Shown here: positions 28,974 to 36,691 of the stretch, one piece after another
How the letters are laid out: every line of letters starts with the position of its first letter
Position numbering within the stretch: position 1 is the first letter of the stretch
From: Bacteroidetes/Chlorobi group bacterium MS-B_bin-24
GTDB taxonomy: Bacteria > Bacteroidota > Ignavibacteria > Kapaibacteriales > UBA2268
Direction: 5' to 3'
Assembly (NCBI GenBank): GCA_003731685.1
Contig: RCNO01000009.1
Coordinates: 18,047-73,320 of the forward strand
Length of the DNA: 55,274 nucleotides
Made by a program: the position numbers and the translations under genes
Notes under the pieces: generated by a model
What the model was told of the DNA's origin: nothing
The model's input: only the letters and a program-made list of their open reading frames with translations
Databases searched by the model: none

Positions 28974-29339
28974 ATCTTCAATTGGCATAATCGATAACCT
29001 CGATTGGCGAATTAAAGGGAGATTTGCTAATTCGCTATTAGATTTAATCGCTTGTAGCGTTACTTTCTGTGGCAAAGCAACTACTGGAACAATTTCAACT
29101 GCAACCCAATTCGAACTTTCGGCAGTTGGGTCGGGGAAAGCCGAACTTACTGCTTTTGCAATTCCAACAACTGCTTTGTCGCTTTGGCTGTGGTAAATTA
29201 GTATTAAATCTCCGGGAGCGACTTTTTCTAAATAGTTTCGAGCCTGAAAATTACGAACTCCATCCCAAATGGTTTTGCCATCCTTCACCAGATCGTCCCA
29301 AGAATATGTTTCGGGGTCGGTTTTGAAAAGCCAAAACAT
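28911..29339 (-). CDS. EVE-domain protein
   Basis: Small soluble protein (142 residues) of the PUA-like EVE fold, which recognises modified bases. Motifs: MFWLFKTDPETYSWDDL at the N-terminus, GVRNFQARNYL and GDLILIYHSQSDKAVVGIA in the core. It overlaps the 3' end of waaF by 63 nt tail to tail and lies 2 nt downstream of a lipoprotein gene on the same strand. Its biological role is unknown; EVE proteins are sometimes linked to defence, but no restriction or defence gene is seen beside it. Confidence 0.9.
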   Translation of the reverse strand: MFWLFKTDPETYSWDDLVKDGKTIWDGVRNFQARNYLEKVAPGDLILIYHSQSDKAVVGIAKAVSSAFPDPTAESSNWVAVEIVPVVALPQKVTLQAIKSNSELANLPLIRQSRLSIMPIEDSAFYRICEMGGVDVKSFIRK

Positions 29340-29341
29340 CT

Positions 29342-29875
29342 TTAATTCTCCAAACTTTTTGCTATGATATGCTCCATTCGATACTTTCCGGGAAACTTCA
29401 CTCGATAAAGTTCAAACGTATCTACAACAGAATAGTATTTTGAAGTTGTAGAGTCAATTTCAGTGAAGCAACTGGGAAGTATCTTAACAGTGAATTTATG
29501 CATAAAAGGATGTGAATAGGTTTCGTTAAGCATAGAATAAATCAAAATTACAGAATCAGGAATATTCGAAGCTTTTAGCGATTTAATAATGCTCGGAAAA
29601 GTTTTTTGTGTTTCTGTACAATTACAACTTGGATTAACAAAGACAATAAACCTGTATTTTTTAATTTTCCATAAAGAATCAATCTGCATAGTAACCGAAG
29701 AATCGGGTTTGTACAAAGAAAATTCATAAGGAAACCAATCGTAGCCAATAATATAGTTCAACAATTCCTGAATGGTCAAAAGTTTCGCAGATTTATCCAC
29801 ATCATTTATTTCACAGGATACGAAAAAGAATAAAACAAAAATAGATAATACCTTGAAAAGTTTTGAGACAACCAT
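29342..29875 (-). CDS. Lipoprotein with thioredoxin-like SCNC motif, function unknown
   Basis: The signal peptide ends in FFVSC, with Cys21 as the lipidation site. In the mature part, YRFIVFVNPSCNCTETQKTFP looks like strand beta-1 of a thioredoxin fold followed by a CxC motif in place of CxxC, and the rest (VILIYSMLN, FTVKILPSCF with a cis-Pro-like IlePro) fits such a fold loosely. 177 residues. It is directly downstream of the seven-repeat cysteine-rich lipoprotein gene, which makes a thiol role appealing but unproven. A TAATTTTG box precedes it by 26 nt. Confidence 0.55.
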   Translation of the reverse strand: MVVSKLFKVLSIFVLFFFVSCEINDVDKSAKLLTIQELLNYIIGYDWFPYEFSLYKPDSSVTMQIDSLWKIKKYRFIVFVNPSCNCTETQKTFPSIIKSLKASNIPDSVILIYSMLNETYSHPFMHKFTVKILPSCFTEIDSTTSKYYSVVDTFELYRVKFPGKYRMEHIIAKSLEN

Positions 29876-29901
29876 CGCTAAAACCTAAATTTGACAAAAA
29901 A

Positions 29902-29909
29902 CAAAATTA
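29902..29909 (-). promoter_or_regulatory. candidate -7 box for the SCNC lipoprotein
   Basis: Minus strand TTAATTTTG containing TAATTTTG, 26 nt upstream of the ATG at 29875, just after the terminator of the preceding gene. A terminator followed by a new promoter would make the gene its own unit. Confidence 0.4.
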
Positions 29910-29938
29910 AAAAAAAAGCAAGGGAATGACCCCTTGCT
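29910..29938 (-). terminator. rho-independent terminator of the seven-repeat lipoprotein
   Basis: On the minus strand AGCAAGGG pairs with CCCTTGCT around a 6-nt loop, followed by a run of T. It lies 25 nt after the stop of the repeat protein. Confidence 0.8.
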
Positions 29939-29962
29939 CTTTAGTTATCAACAAATTATATT

Positions 29963-32224
29963 TTATTGGCGAACCAAGCGAATAGTTTCTGCTATTGTTT
30001 TGCATTCACCAAATCTGATTGTAAATTCGCGAACCTGATACCCTTCGGCAGAAACCCGTATAGAGTATGTTCTTGGGGCACATAAATTATACGCAACAGC
30101 CCAACCTTCGGAATTAGAAACCGGGTCGGCGATATTTGTTCCTTCATACCTAACTATCACTCGAGCTCCAGAAATTGCTGTTCCAGTTGAATCATCCAGT
30201 ATCTTCAACTTCAAAATAGCGGTGCAACAGGTATCGCTCGAAGGAACTAAATATTTCACCAATTCTTTTGTTTCGTTGCAACCTAATTCAAATTCAAATT
30301 CTTTGGAACGATAGCCAGACTTCGACATCGAAATAGAATATTTACCAGAACAGATTTTTTCGAAAACTACGCGACCATTTTCGCCAGTTGTGCTAACAGC
30401 AATTTTCTGTGAGCCATACCAAAGCCTAACTTCGACCCCGGCAATTCCTTGACTGTTCGTTGTGTCTTTAACATACAAAATTACTTTGCCATTGCAACAA
30501 GTATCCTTCCGTTCGGATTCAAGATATTTTGTGATTTCAATTGTATCGTTGCAGGCGAATTCCAAAGAAAACTCAATAGTTTTATATGTATCCTTAATGA
30601 TTGAAAAGCAATACTCGCCGGGACAAATATAGCGAAAGATTGCTGAACCATTCGAGACAGTTTCCAAGCGAACAACAGCGCCATTTTTCCACATCTTTAC
30701 ATTTGCACCATTAAGACTTTTGTTAGTTTGTTTATCCTTAACGTGGACAACAAGTAACCCATTACAGCAAGAATCGTTTTCAGTTCTTTGAAGCACTTGT
30801 GTAACTATCTTTTCTTCGTTGCATCCTAACTCGACAGCAAATTCAATATGCTTGTACCCTTCCTTGAAAATATCAAATCCATACTTACCTTGGCATAGGT
30901 TCTTAAAGATAACGTAGCCGTCTGAGTTTGTTGATGCACTATCCAATTTTTTCCCATCTTTCCAGATAATTACCAAGGCTTGTGGTATAGGTTGATTTTC
31001 GTGGTTTTTAACAGCAACTTTAATTGCTCCTTTACAGCAACTATCGCTGTGAAGTGCTTCGAGAGTCTTTGTAACAGATTTTTCTTCATTACATCCTATC
31101 TCGACTTGAAATTCAATTGCTTTGAAACCATCTTTACTGATGGAAAATCCATAAGTTCCTTTGCAAAGGTCACGGAAAACGACAACACCATCGTCGTTGG
31201 TTAAGTAATATCCAAGTTGAATTCCGCCTTTCCATATTGAAACTTTTGCCTGTGGAATTGGATTCCCCTCACTATTCTTGACAATGACACGGAGAACACT
31301 ATTACAGCAAGTATCGACTTCGAGAACTGTTGAAATGAATGTAGAATCATTGCATTCAATTCTAACATTTCTTTCCAAAGGTTTATAGCCTTCTTTATAA
31401 ATCAAAAGGCTATATTCTCCCGGGCAAAGTTCACGGAAAAACACAGGCTTGTTTCCTTTTACCGTTAAAGTTTTTAATAAAGTTCCCTGCTTTCGAAGTT
31501 TAACGATGGCACCATTCAAAAATTCACCGCTCCCGTTTTTCACTTCAACTCCAATTATCCCACGACAGCAGGTATCTGTTTCTCTTCGATTCAAATAAAA
31601 ACTAAATTCCAAAGTATCGCAATTTTGCAGATTGAACTCTCTTTCGATGACTTGAAAGCCTTCTTTGGCAATGCGTACCCAATAACTTCCAGAGCAAACC
31701 TTTTCAAACACAAGAACACCATTGTCATTGGTTTTGCTCTTGCGAACCAACTCATGTCCACGATTCAATCTCACTTCAACATTGCCCAAAGCCGATGAGT
31801 CCGATGTGTAAGTATGGATTATAATTTTCCCGCAACAATGGTCATCGTGTTTTAAATGCACTCGTAATTTCCGTTTGTCCTGATTTTCAAGGATTTTCAA
31901 CAGAAATTCTTCGAAAACACTAAAATCCTTATGGACAATTCGTAATTTCAACGAGCCAAGGGGCGAAGGAAGATTTTTCAACTCGAAATTCCCTTCTTCA
32001 TCGGTTGTATCGGTCACAATTACCAGCTCGGAAACAAGAATATTAGTTTTCCCATCGGAAATTTTAACCACATTTATTATGGCATTGGGCACAGGATTAC
32101 CTTGTTCATCGTATAAAGTTCCACTGAAAATATTCTCTTCGGTCGTTTGGTTTGTAGTTTCATTACAAGAGGTAAAGAATAGAAAACTTAAACCCAAAAA
32201 GAACAAATAGACAAACTTTTTCAT
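29963..32224 (-). CDS. Large lipoprotein with seven cysteine-rich 90-residue domains
   Basis: The start at 32224 (MKKFVYLFFL) has AGGGGG just upstream and gives 753 residues; the longer open frame is not needed. The signal peptide ends FFTSC, so it is a lipoprotein. Residues about 30-125 form a carboxypeptidase-regulatory-like domain without cysteine. Then come seven domains, each opening with D(S/T/H)CC, with a further Cys in a (L/I/V)C(S/P/K/Q)G(E/K/T/S)Y motif and a fourth near (G/E/A)CN(E/D). They resemble PEGA/CarboxypepD_reg beta-sandwiches. Surface exposure and disulfide bonding are inferred. A terminator follows. Confidence 0.75.
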   Translation of the reverse strand: MKKFVYLFFLGLSFLFFTSCNETTNQTTEENIFSGTLYDEQGNPVPNAIINVVKISDGKTNILVSELVIVTDTTDEEGNFELKNLPSPLGSLKLRIVHKDFSVFEEFLLKILENQDKRKLRVHLKHDDHCCGKIIIHTYTSDSSALGNVEVRLNRGHELVRKSKTNDNGVLVFEKVCSGSYWVRIAKEGFQVIEREFNLQNCDTLEFSFYLNRRETDTCCRGIIGVEVKNGSGEFLNGAIVKLRKQGTLLKTLTVKGNKPVFFRELCPGEYSLLIYKEGYKPLERNVRIECNDSTFISTVLEVDTCCNSVLRVIVKNSEGNPIPQAKVSIWKGGIQLGYYLTNDDGVVVFRDLCKGTYGFSISKDGFKAIEFQVEIGCNEEKSVTKTLEALHSDSCCKGAIKVAVKNHENQPIPQALVIIWKDGKKLDSASTNSDGYVIFKNLCQGKYGFDIFKEGYKHIEFAVELGCNEEKIVTQVLQRTENDSCCNGLLVVHVKDKQTNKSLNGANVKMWKNGAVVRLETVSNGSAIFRYICPGEYCFSIIKDTYKTIEFSLEFACNDTIEITKYLESERKDTCCNGKVILYVKDTTNSQGIAGVEVRLWYGSQKIAVSTTGENGRVVFEKICSGKYSISMSKSGYRSKEFEFELGCNETKELVKYLVPSSDTCCTAILKLKILDDSTGTAISGARVIVRYEGTNIADPVSNSEGWAVAYNLCAPRTYSIRVSAEGYQVREFTIRFGECKTIAETIRLVRQ
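30224..31837 (-). repeat. tandem protein-domain repeat, seven units with 261-270 nt period
   Basis: The vicinal Cys-Cys codons of the seven units lie at 31832-31837, 31565-31570, 31304-31309, 31034-31039, 30764-30769, 30494-30499 and 30224-30229. The steps are 267, 261, 270, 270, 270 and 270 nt. Units differ widely at base level, so this is an old domain amplification, not recent slippage. Confidence 0.85.
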
Positions 32225-32464
32225 AGAACCCCCTGAATTTTTAAAATTTTTAAAAAAACAATATAACAAAACTTTGAAAAAAGTTACAGGGGAATCTAAT
32301 TTTTTTAAAAAATTTTCTTTTGGTAAGATATTATATTTTCTGTTTTTCTCAACCAAACTTGCTTTCAGAATTGTTAAAAACAAAAAATAGTCCCTCGTTC
32401 AATGTAACTTCAAACTAATAACCTTTGAAGTCGATGTTGCAAAAAGATAGTTTTTACCACTCTT

Positions 32465-32860
32465 TTATGAAAAAACAATAAACTTATTACCTAAGCTAAA
32501 CAAAATCAAACCTGGCTCATTCTTTTCTTTTAAAAAAACAATTAAATCTTGTAAGTTTACTACATTAATATTGCACTGATTTTTACGGACTTCTACGATA
32601 AGATTTTCAAATCTTTTTATCCACTTTCTAATTGTATTTCGACTCACTCCAACATACTTTTCAATCTCGCTTATCCCCAAACCTTCTAAATACAACTGAA
32701 GTGCTTTGACAATATAATTATTGTCAACTCTTTTCCCAAGTTTATTTACTGTAAAATGGTAATTACATTCTTTGCATAAGTAACGTTGCTGGCTAATAAT
32801 TTTCCCATTTTTAACAATTTTTGAAGCCCTACACCTTGGGCACCTAATAGCTGTGTCCAC
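32465..32860 (-). CDS. Orphan IS1-like (InsA-type) zinc-ribbon/HTH protein
   Basis: 131 residues. Cys7, Cys10, Cys29 and Cys32 (CPRC and CKEC) form a zinc ribbon like that at the start of IS1 transposases, followed by a helix-turn-helix near residues 60-85 (GISEIEKYVGVSRNTIRKWI). The last 35 residues look like the first strands of the DDE domain, but the expected catalytic Asp is not apparent and the frame then stops. No InsB-like frame follows and no terminal inverted repeats were seen. It is either a transposase remnant or a co-opted DNA-binding protein. Confidence 0.6.
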   Translation of the reverse strand: MDTAIRCPRCRASKIVKNGKIISQQRYLCKECNYHFTVNKLGKRVDNNYIVKALQLYLEGLGISEIEKYVGVSRNTIRKWIKRFENLIVEVRKNQCNINVVNLQDLIVFLKEKNEPGLILFSLGNKFIVFS

Positions 32861-33016
32861 TCAAATTTTATAGAAAATATATTAATAACAGCCTTGAAAT
32901 GCTAAATCCCAATCAAAATATACTGAAAGGACGGGGTCACAAACATTACCAGAAAAAGGCTCACGCCAGGTTATACTTCTACTAGCAAGGTTATAAACAG
33001 CTCTTCGACCTGGACA

Positions 33017-33355
33017 TCATGGATCGTTACATATAACTATTTGCATATTAACTAATTTAACAGCTTTATCACAGGGAAAGTTGTCGAAAACAGCAAGCGA
33101 TTCTGGATTTTGTTGAGGAGAAAGATTAATAGACGAGCGTGGTTTCAACCTTCTATATTCACCCCTGTCGACAGCATCTAAATCCTCTTTTTTCCCTTCC
33201 CAAATGTTAATATGGGATTCACAGACCTTTAACCCTGCTGGCAAATTTGCTAATCGAAAAGTAATTTTACAATGAGAACAGCTGCCACACTTTAGCCCAA
33301 GGAAAGAAAAAATTACAGATAAAAACAAAAATAAAATAATTATTTTCTTGCCCAT
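33017..33355 (-). CDS. Small exported cysteine-rich protein; frame continues beyond a UGA
   Basis: 112 residues with a hydrophobic signal segment, then Cys23, Cys26 and Cys29 (KCGSCSHCK), and later VCESH, NFPCD and VICNDP. No family recognised. After the TGA at 33017-33019 the same frame stays open for another 44 codons to a TAA at 32882-32884 and keeps a protein-like composition with three more cysteines (CPGRRAVYNLASRSITWREP is the first part). So the gene may be broken by a nonsense change, contain a sequence error, or recode UGA. It lies downstream of a lipoprotein gene on the same strand. Confidence 0.5.
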   Translation of the reverse strand: MGKKIIILFLFLSVIFSFLGLKCGSCSHCKITFRLANLPAGLKVCESHINIWEGKKEDLDAVDRGEYRRLKPRSSINLSPQQNPESLAVFDNFPCDKAVKLVNMQIVICNDP

Positions 33356-33372
33356 TTTTTTGACCTAAAAAA

Positions 33373-34086
33373 TCAACGTAATACAAGCAAGATACCATTA
33401 GTGAAAAGATTTACAAAAAGATAATTTTTTCCATCAATTTTTTCGATATCTCTCCAAACTCTATCCAAAATAATATGTATGGTGTCGCCAGACCTTATAC
33501 CTAAATTAGAAAAAACACTTGGACTGAATGTATAACTACCATTATCCAAGGTTTTGAACATTAAAACATCAGACAAACCTGTTGTGTCCCGAGGTAAAAA
33601 CTTATAATTAGAAATAAAAATGAAAATATCAGTATTCGAGGAATCCGAAGGAGTGGACCAAGTAATTGTTCCGTTCGATGAAATTGTATCATACCAATTG
33701 TGAGAAGTTATATCGAATGGTTCCATTCCGGGAATGGTCTTTTCAATCGAGGGTATTCCAAGCTCAGGTTTAGCAGTGACATACCAAATATGACTCGTAC
33801 AAGGATTAATGTTTAAACGCACATCATAATCGTTAATTTCGAAACTGTCAAGCTTAATTGGTACAATACCTTTCCAATCTTGGTAAAACAAATCTACTTG
33901 TACATCAACATTGGATGGGTTTTCCCTATGAGATGTTTGGATAAAAAATACACCACCATCAATAGTTGTACTATCGGAAAGGACAATTTTAAATGGCGAC
34001 CTTTTGCACGGTTGGAGTGAATTATCATAGCACGAAGTGAATAGTAACAATGCGAAGATTATACTTAAAATCAGATTCCTTTTCAT
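33373..34086 (-). CDS. Lipoprotein of unknown function
   Basis: 237 residues. The signal peptide ends LLLFTSC, with Cys19 as the lipidation site. The mature region is rich in beta-type sequence and aromatic residues (VDVQVDLFYQDWKGIVPIKL, GTITWSTPSDSSNTDIFIFI), as in Ig- or fibronectin-like surface domains, but I recognise no family. It is followed after 17 nt by the small cysteine-rich gene on the same strand. A TAATTTTG box lies 34 nt upstream. Confidence 0.65.
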   Translation of the reverse strand: MKRNLILSIIFALLLFTSCYDNSLQPCKRSPFKIVLSDSTTIDGGVFFIQTSHRENPSNVDVQVDLFYQDWKGIVPIKLDSFEINDYDVRLNINPCTSHIWYVTAKPELGIPSIEKTIPGMEPFDITSHNWYDTISSNGTITWSTPSDSSNTDIFIFISNYKFLPRDTTGLSDVLMFKTLDNGSYTFSPSVFSNLGIRSGDTIHIILDRVWRDIEKIDGKNYLFVNLFTNGILLVLR

Positions 34087-34120
34087 ATAACCTCCTCAAT
34101 AATAATAATAACTTACAATG

Positions 34121-34128
34121 CAAAATTA
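34121..34128 (-). promoter_or_regulatory. candidate -7 box for the lipoprotein operon
   Basis: Minus strand TAATTTTG, 34 nt upstream of the ATG at 34086. It could drive the lipoprotein and the small cysteine-rich gene together. Confidence 0.4.
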
Positions 34129-34339
34129 TAATTTTTCAAACAAATTTTCAAAAAAATTTATTCAAATACTATACATTTTTTATCTAGAAAACCAACAATT
34201 TTCACAATCGGTTAGAAAAGATTGTAATTTTCTATACATTGTGCTTATAAACCAAGTTGCATAGATTTTTAACTAAATGGGAAAAATGAAAATCAGTCTA
34301 TCCTATTTTTCTAATAGTGTATATAATGAGAAAAAGGAA

Positions 34340-36130
34340 TTAATCGGGTGCAACATTTGTCGTATCAACTCCTGCAAGATGTTCTTTTATCCCAAAGAAT
34401 TCTTTGAGCAACTCACGAGCAATTGGAGCGGCAACAGCCGCACCAAAGCCCGCATTTTCGACAATAATAGCCATTGCTATCTTGGGGTTGTCCTTTGGTG
34501 CAAAGCAAATGAACCAAGAGTGGTCGGTTTTGCCTTTTCCAGCCTGGGCTGTTCCAGTCTTGCCACAAATATCCAAACCCGGGATTCGAATGCCAAAAGC
34601 TGTACCGCCGGGTTCATTAACTACCTTGTACATTCCTTGCTTAACAATTTCGATTGTCTTTGGGCTAATATTCAAATTTCGGCTTTCCACCTTAAGCAAA
34701 GAAATTTGGTTCAAAATATTATTCCTAATCGCTCGAACGATATGGGGGCGATAATATGTCCCTCCATTAGCTATTGTTGCGACATAACAAGCCATTTGAA
34801 TAGGTGTTGCCGAAATTTCCCCTTGTCCAATTCCATAATTTAAAAGTCCCCCAGTGGGCATCTTCTTCAAATCTCCGTATCGCTTTTTCAAATATTCAAG
34901 GGTTGGAAAAACCCCGGTATTTTCGAAAGGCAAGTCAATTCCTGTTTGTTGCCCAAAACCAAACTTTGAACCCCATTTTGCAATTCTTTCAATCTGCAAT
35001 TTCAGCGCAGTTTGATAGAAGAAAACATTACAGGATGCTTGAATTGCTCGAACAACATTTACGTTTCCGTGAGCACCGTGGCAACCATAGGCTCTGTCGC
35101 CATAGAGCAAACTTCCCGGGCAGTAAAAAGTGGTATTCTCATTTATCACTCCTTCTTCGAGTGCAGCAGTAGCCATTAGTGGCTTGATAGTTGAACCGGG
35201 CGGGTAACGCGATTGAATAGCTCGATTCAGCAATGGATTTTGAGTATTCGATGCCAATTGCTCGTAATTTTTCTTAAAATCTTTCCCGCTCAACAAAGAA
35301 ATATCGTAATCGGGTTTGCTAACAAGAGCCAAAATTTCGCCATTGTTTGGGTCAATTGCAACACAGGCTCCGCGACGCCCCTCCAAAAGCTGTTCAGCTT
35401 TAGATTGCAGATTTAAATCGATAGACAAAAACAAGTCGTCGCCGTTTTTGACTGGCTGGTCTGCTCGCCCTTCATTAAATCGGGTGGTTTTTATTCCGCC
35501 ACCCAGAACCCCGATATACCGCTTACCTTTTTGACCACGAAGCTCGATTTCATAAGTTCTTTCTATTCCAGTTTTTCCAATATAATCACCGATATCGTAA
35601 AATTGTTCCTCTTTAAGTTCATCAGGGTTAATTTCTTGAAGATACCCAATAATATGCGACATTCTTGCCTGCAAATTGTAGACTCGCTTGGACTCTACAA
35701 CAATTTCGACCCCGGGCAAAAGCTCGCTATTCTCTTGAATTTTTTGAACTGTCTCGTAATCTAAGTCTCTCATTATCTTTACATCGCCATACCTATAATT
35801 CAAAATATTCTGGAGAATTAGATTATACACTTCGGCACTATCAATTCCAAGCAGATGTCCAAGCAATCCCGCACGGTCTAACCGAAACGTCCCAAGGAAA
35901 ATTTGTAAAGAATAGGAAGGGACATTGTACACAAGCAGATTGCCGTTTCGGTCGTAAATGTAGCCCCTAAAAGGGTAAACCACTTGGGCTTTTATTGCTT
36001 GGGTTTCCGACTTTAATTTGTAGACATTTCCCTTCAATATTTGAAGGTAAAAAAGTCTGCCAACAAAAGATAGACAGATAGTTAAAACTACCAGCAAAAT
36101 AATCTTTCTTCTAAAATTTATCTCTTCCAT
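34340..36130 (-). CDS. mrdA: Penicillin-binding protein 2 (peptidoglycan transpeptidase)
   Basis: Class B PBP for cell elongation. One N-terminal membrane helix (about residues 8-28), a dimerisation domain with FRGYIYDRNGNLLVYN, and a transpeptidase domain with the nucleophile Ser313 and Lys316 in PPGSTIKPL, the SxN motif Ser366-Cys-Asn368 and the KTG motif at 524-526 (CGKTGTAQ). 596 residues, as usual. No rodA neighbour appears; the tmRNA gene lies upstream on the other strand. A TAATTTTG box lies 18 nt before the ATG. Confidence 0.95.
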   Translation of the reverse strand: MEEINFRRKIILLVVLTICLSFVGRLFYLQILKGNVYKLKSETQAIKAQVVYPFRGYIYDRNGNLLVYNVPSYSLQIFLGTFRLDRAGLLGHLLGIDSAEVYNLILQNILNYRYGDVKIMRDLDYETVQKIQENSELLPGVEIVVESKRVYNLQARMSHIIGYLQEINPDELKEEQFYDIGDYIGKTGIERTYEIELRGQKGKRYIGVLGGGIKTTRFNEGRADQPVKNGDDLFLSIDLNLQSKAEQLLEGRRGACVAIDPNNGEILALVSKPDYDISLLSGKDFKKNYEQLASNTQNPLLNRAIQSRYPPGSTIKPLMATAALEEGVINENTTFYCPGSLLYGDRAYGCHGAHGNVNVVRAIQASCNVFFYQTALKLQIERIAKWGSKFGFGQQTGIDLPFENTGVFPTLEYLKKRYGDLKKMPTGGLLNYGIGQGEISATPIQMACYVATIANGGTYYRPHIVRAIRNNILNQISLLKVESRNLNISPKTIEIVKQGMYKVVNEPGGTAFGIRIPGLDICGKTGTAQAGKGKTDHSWFICFAPKDNPKIAMAIIVENAGFGAAVAAPIARELLKEFFGIKEHLAGVDTTNVAPD

Positions 36131-36148
36131 AATTAATCACCCGGAATA

Positions 36149-36156
36149 CAAAATTA
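36149..36156 (-). promoter_or_regulatory. candidate -7 box for mrdA
   Basis: Minus strand TAATTTTG, 18 nt before the mrdA start, matching TAnnTTTG. Confidence 0.4.
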
Positions 36157-36220
36157 CAAAAGGTTAAGTGGTTGAAATAAAAAAAAGAAAATTTCGTCGA
36201 AAAAATTGAACGCTCTTTGA

Positions 36221-36580
36221 GGGGATGAAATGGCTTCGACGGGGTGAAGGAGGCTTGTAGTGGCATACCGTGCTTTGCCGTGGCTGCACGTAAATCCAAA
36301 CGGCAAACAAAAAATGCCGAAAGCAATTACGCTTTGGCTGCCTAATTAAGTAAAGCAGCCCATCTGTCGGAAAACTTGCCTATCGGTTTTCCGATGGGTG
36401 TCGCATTTAGATAGGCTGGCAAATGGATTTTTCGGTTGCTCCATTTGCGACAAATTCAACCGATAGCCTTTACGAAACCTGTCGTTCGGTTCGCGTAAAG
36501 GCGAAATTCAAAGAACGACTAAGTATGTAGGCACTACAGTCGAAACACTCCGGACGCGGGTTCAACTCCCGCCATCTCCA
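36221..36580 (+). ncRNA. ssrA: tmRNA (transfer-messenger RNA)
   Basis: Rescues stalled ribosomes. The 5' end GGGGATGAAATGGCTTCGAC and the 3' end GCGGGTTCAACTCCCGCCAT then CTCCA are the conserved tRNA-like ends; GGGGATG pairs with CATCTCC. The 3' CCA is not encoded after the discriminator A. The tag frame ends with codons for NAESNYALAA followed by TAA at 36343-36345, giving the ALAA degron read by ClpXP. Internal stems for pseudoknots, such as TCGGTTTTCCGA-like pairs, are visible. The resume codon could not be fixed by eye. Confidence 0.96.
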
Positions 36581-36648
36581 CAAAATATAATCCATCCAAA
36601 TATTTCACATTTTCTTTCAATTTTCATTGTAGAAATAAAATTTATTGT

Positions 36649-36656
36649 TAATTTTG
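36649..36656 (+). promoter_or_regulatory. candidate -7 box for the arsenite operon
   Basis: TTAATTTTG containing TAATTTTG, 35 nt before the ACR3 ATG. No obvious ArsR-type inverted repeat was noticed near it. Confidence 0.4.
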
Positions 36657-36691
36657 TCATTTTGTTATTTGGTTAAATTATTAAGGATAAT

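Noticed and set aside
28911-29339. EVE protein as part of a defence island
   Set aside because: No restriction, nuclease, CRISPR or toxin-antitoxin genes accompany it; the neighbours are lipoproteins and LPS synthesis.
33017-33019. Selenocysteine codon as the main reading of the UGA
   Set aside because: A CCAGGT/ACCTGG pair is present, but its loop is too large for a typical bacterial SECIS, and a nonsense change or base error is simpler. Kept only as an alternative.
34277-34843. 188-codon plus-strand frame at the end of mrdA
   Set aside because: It lies almost wholly opposite the transpeptidase domain of mrdA, has Cys/Asn/Ser-rich composition and no family motif; it is an antisense shadow.
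36111-36326. 71-codon minus frame across the 5' part of the tmRNA
   Set aside because: It crosses a clear tmRNA gene.
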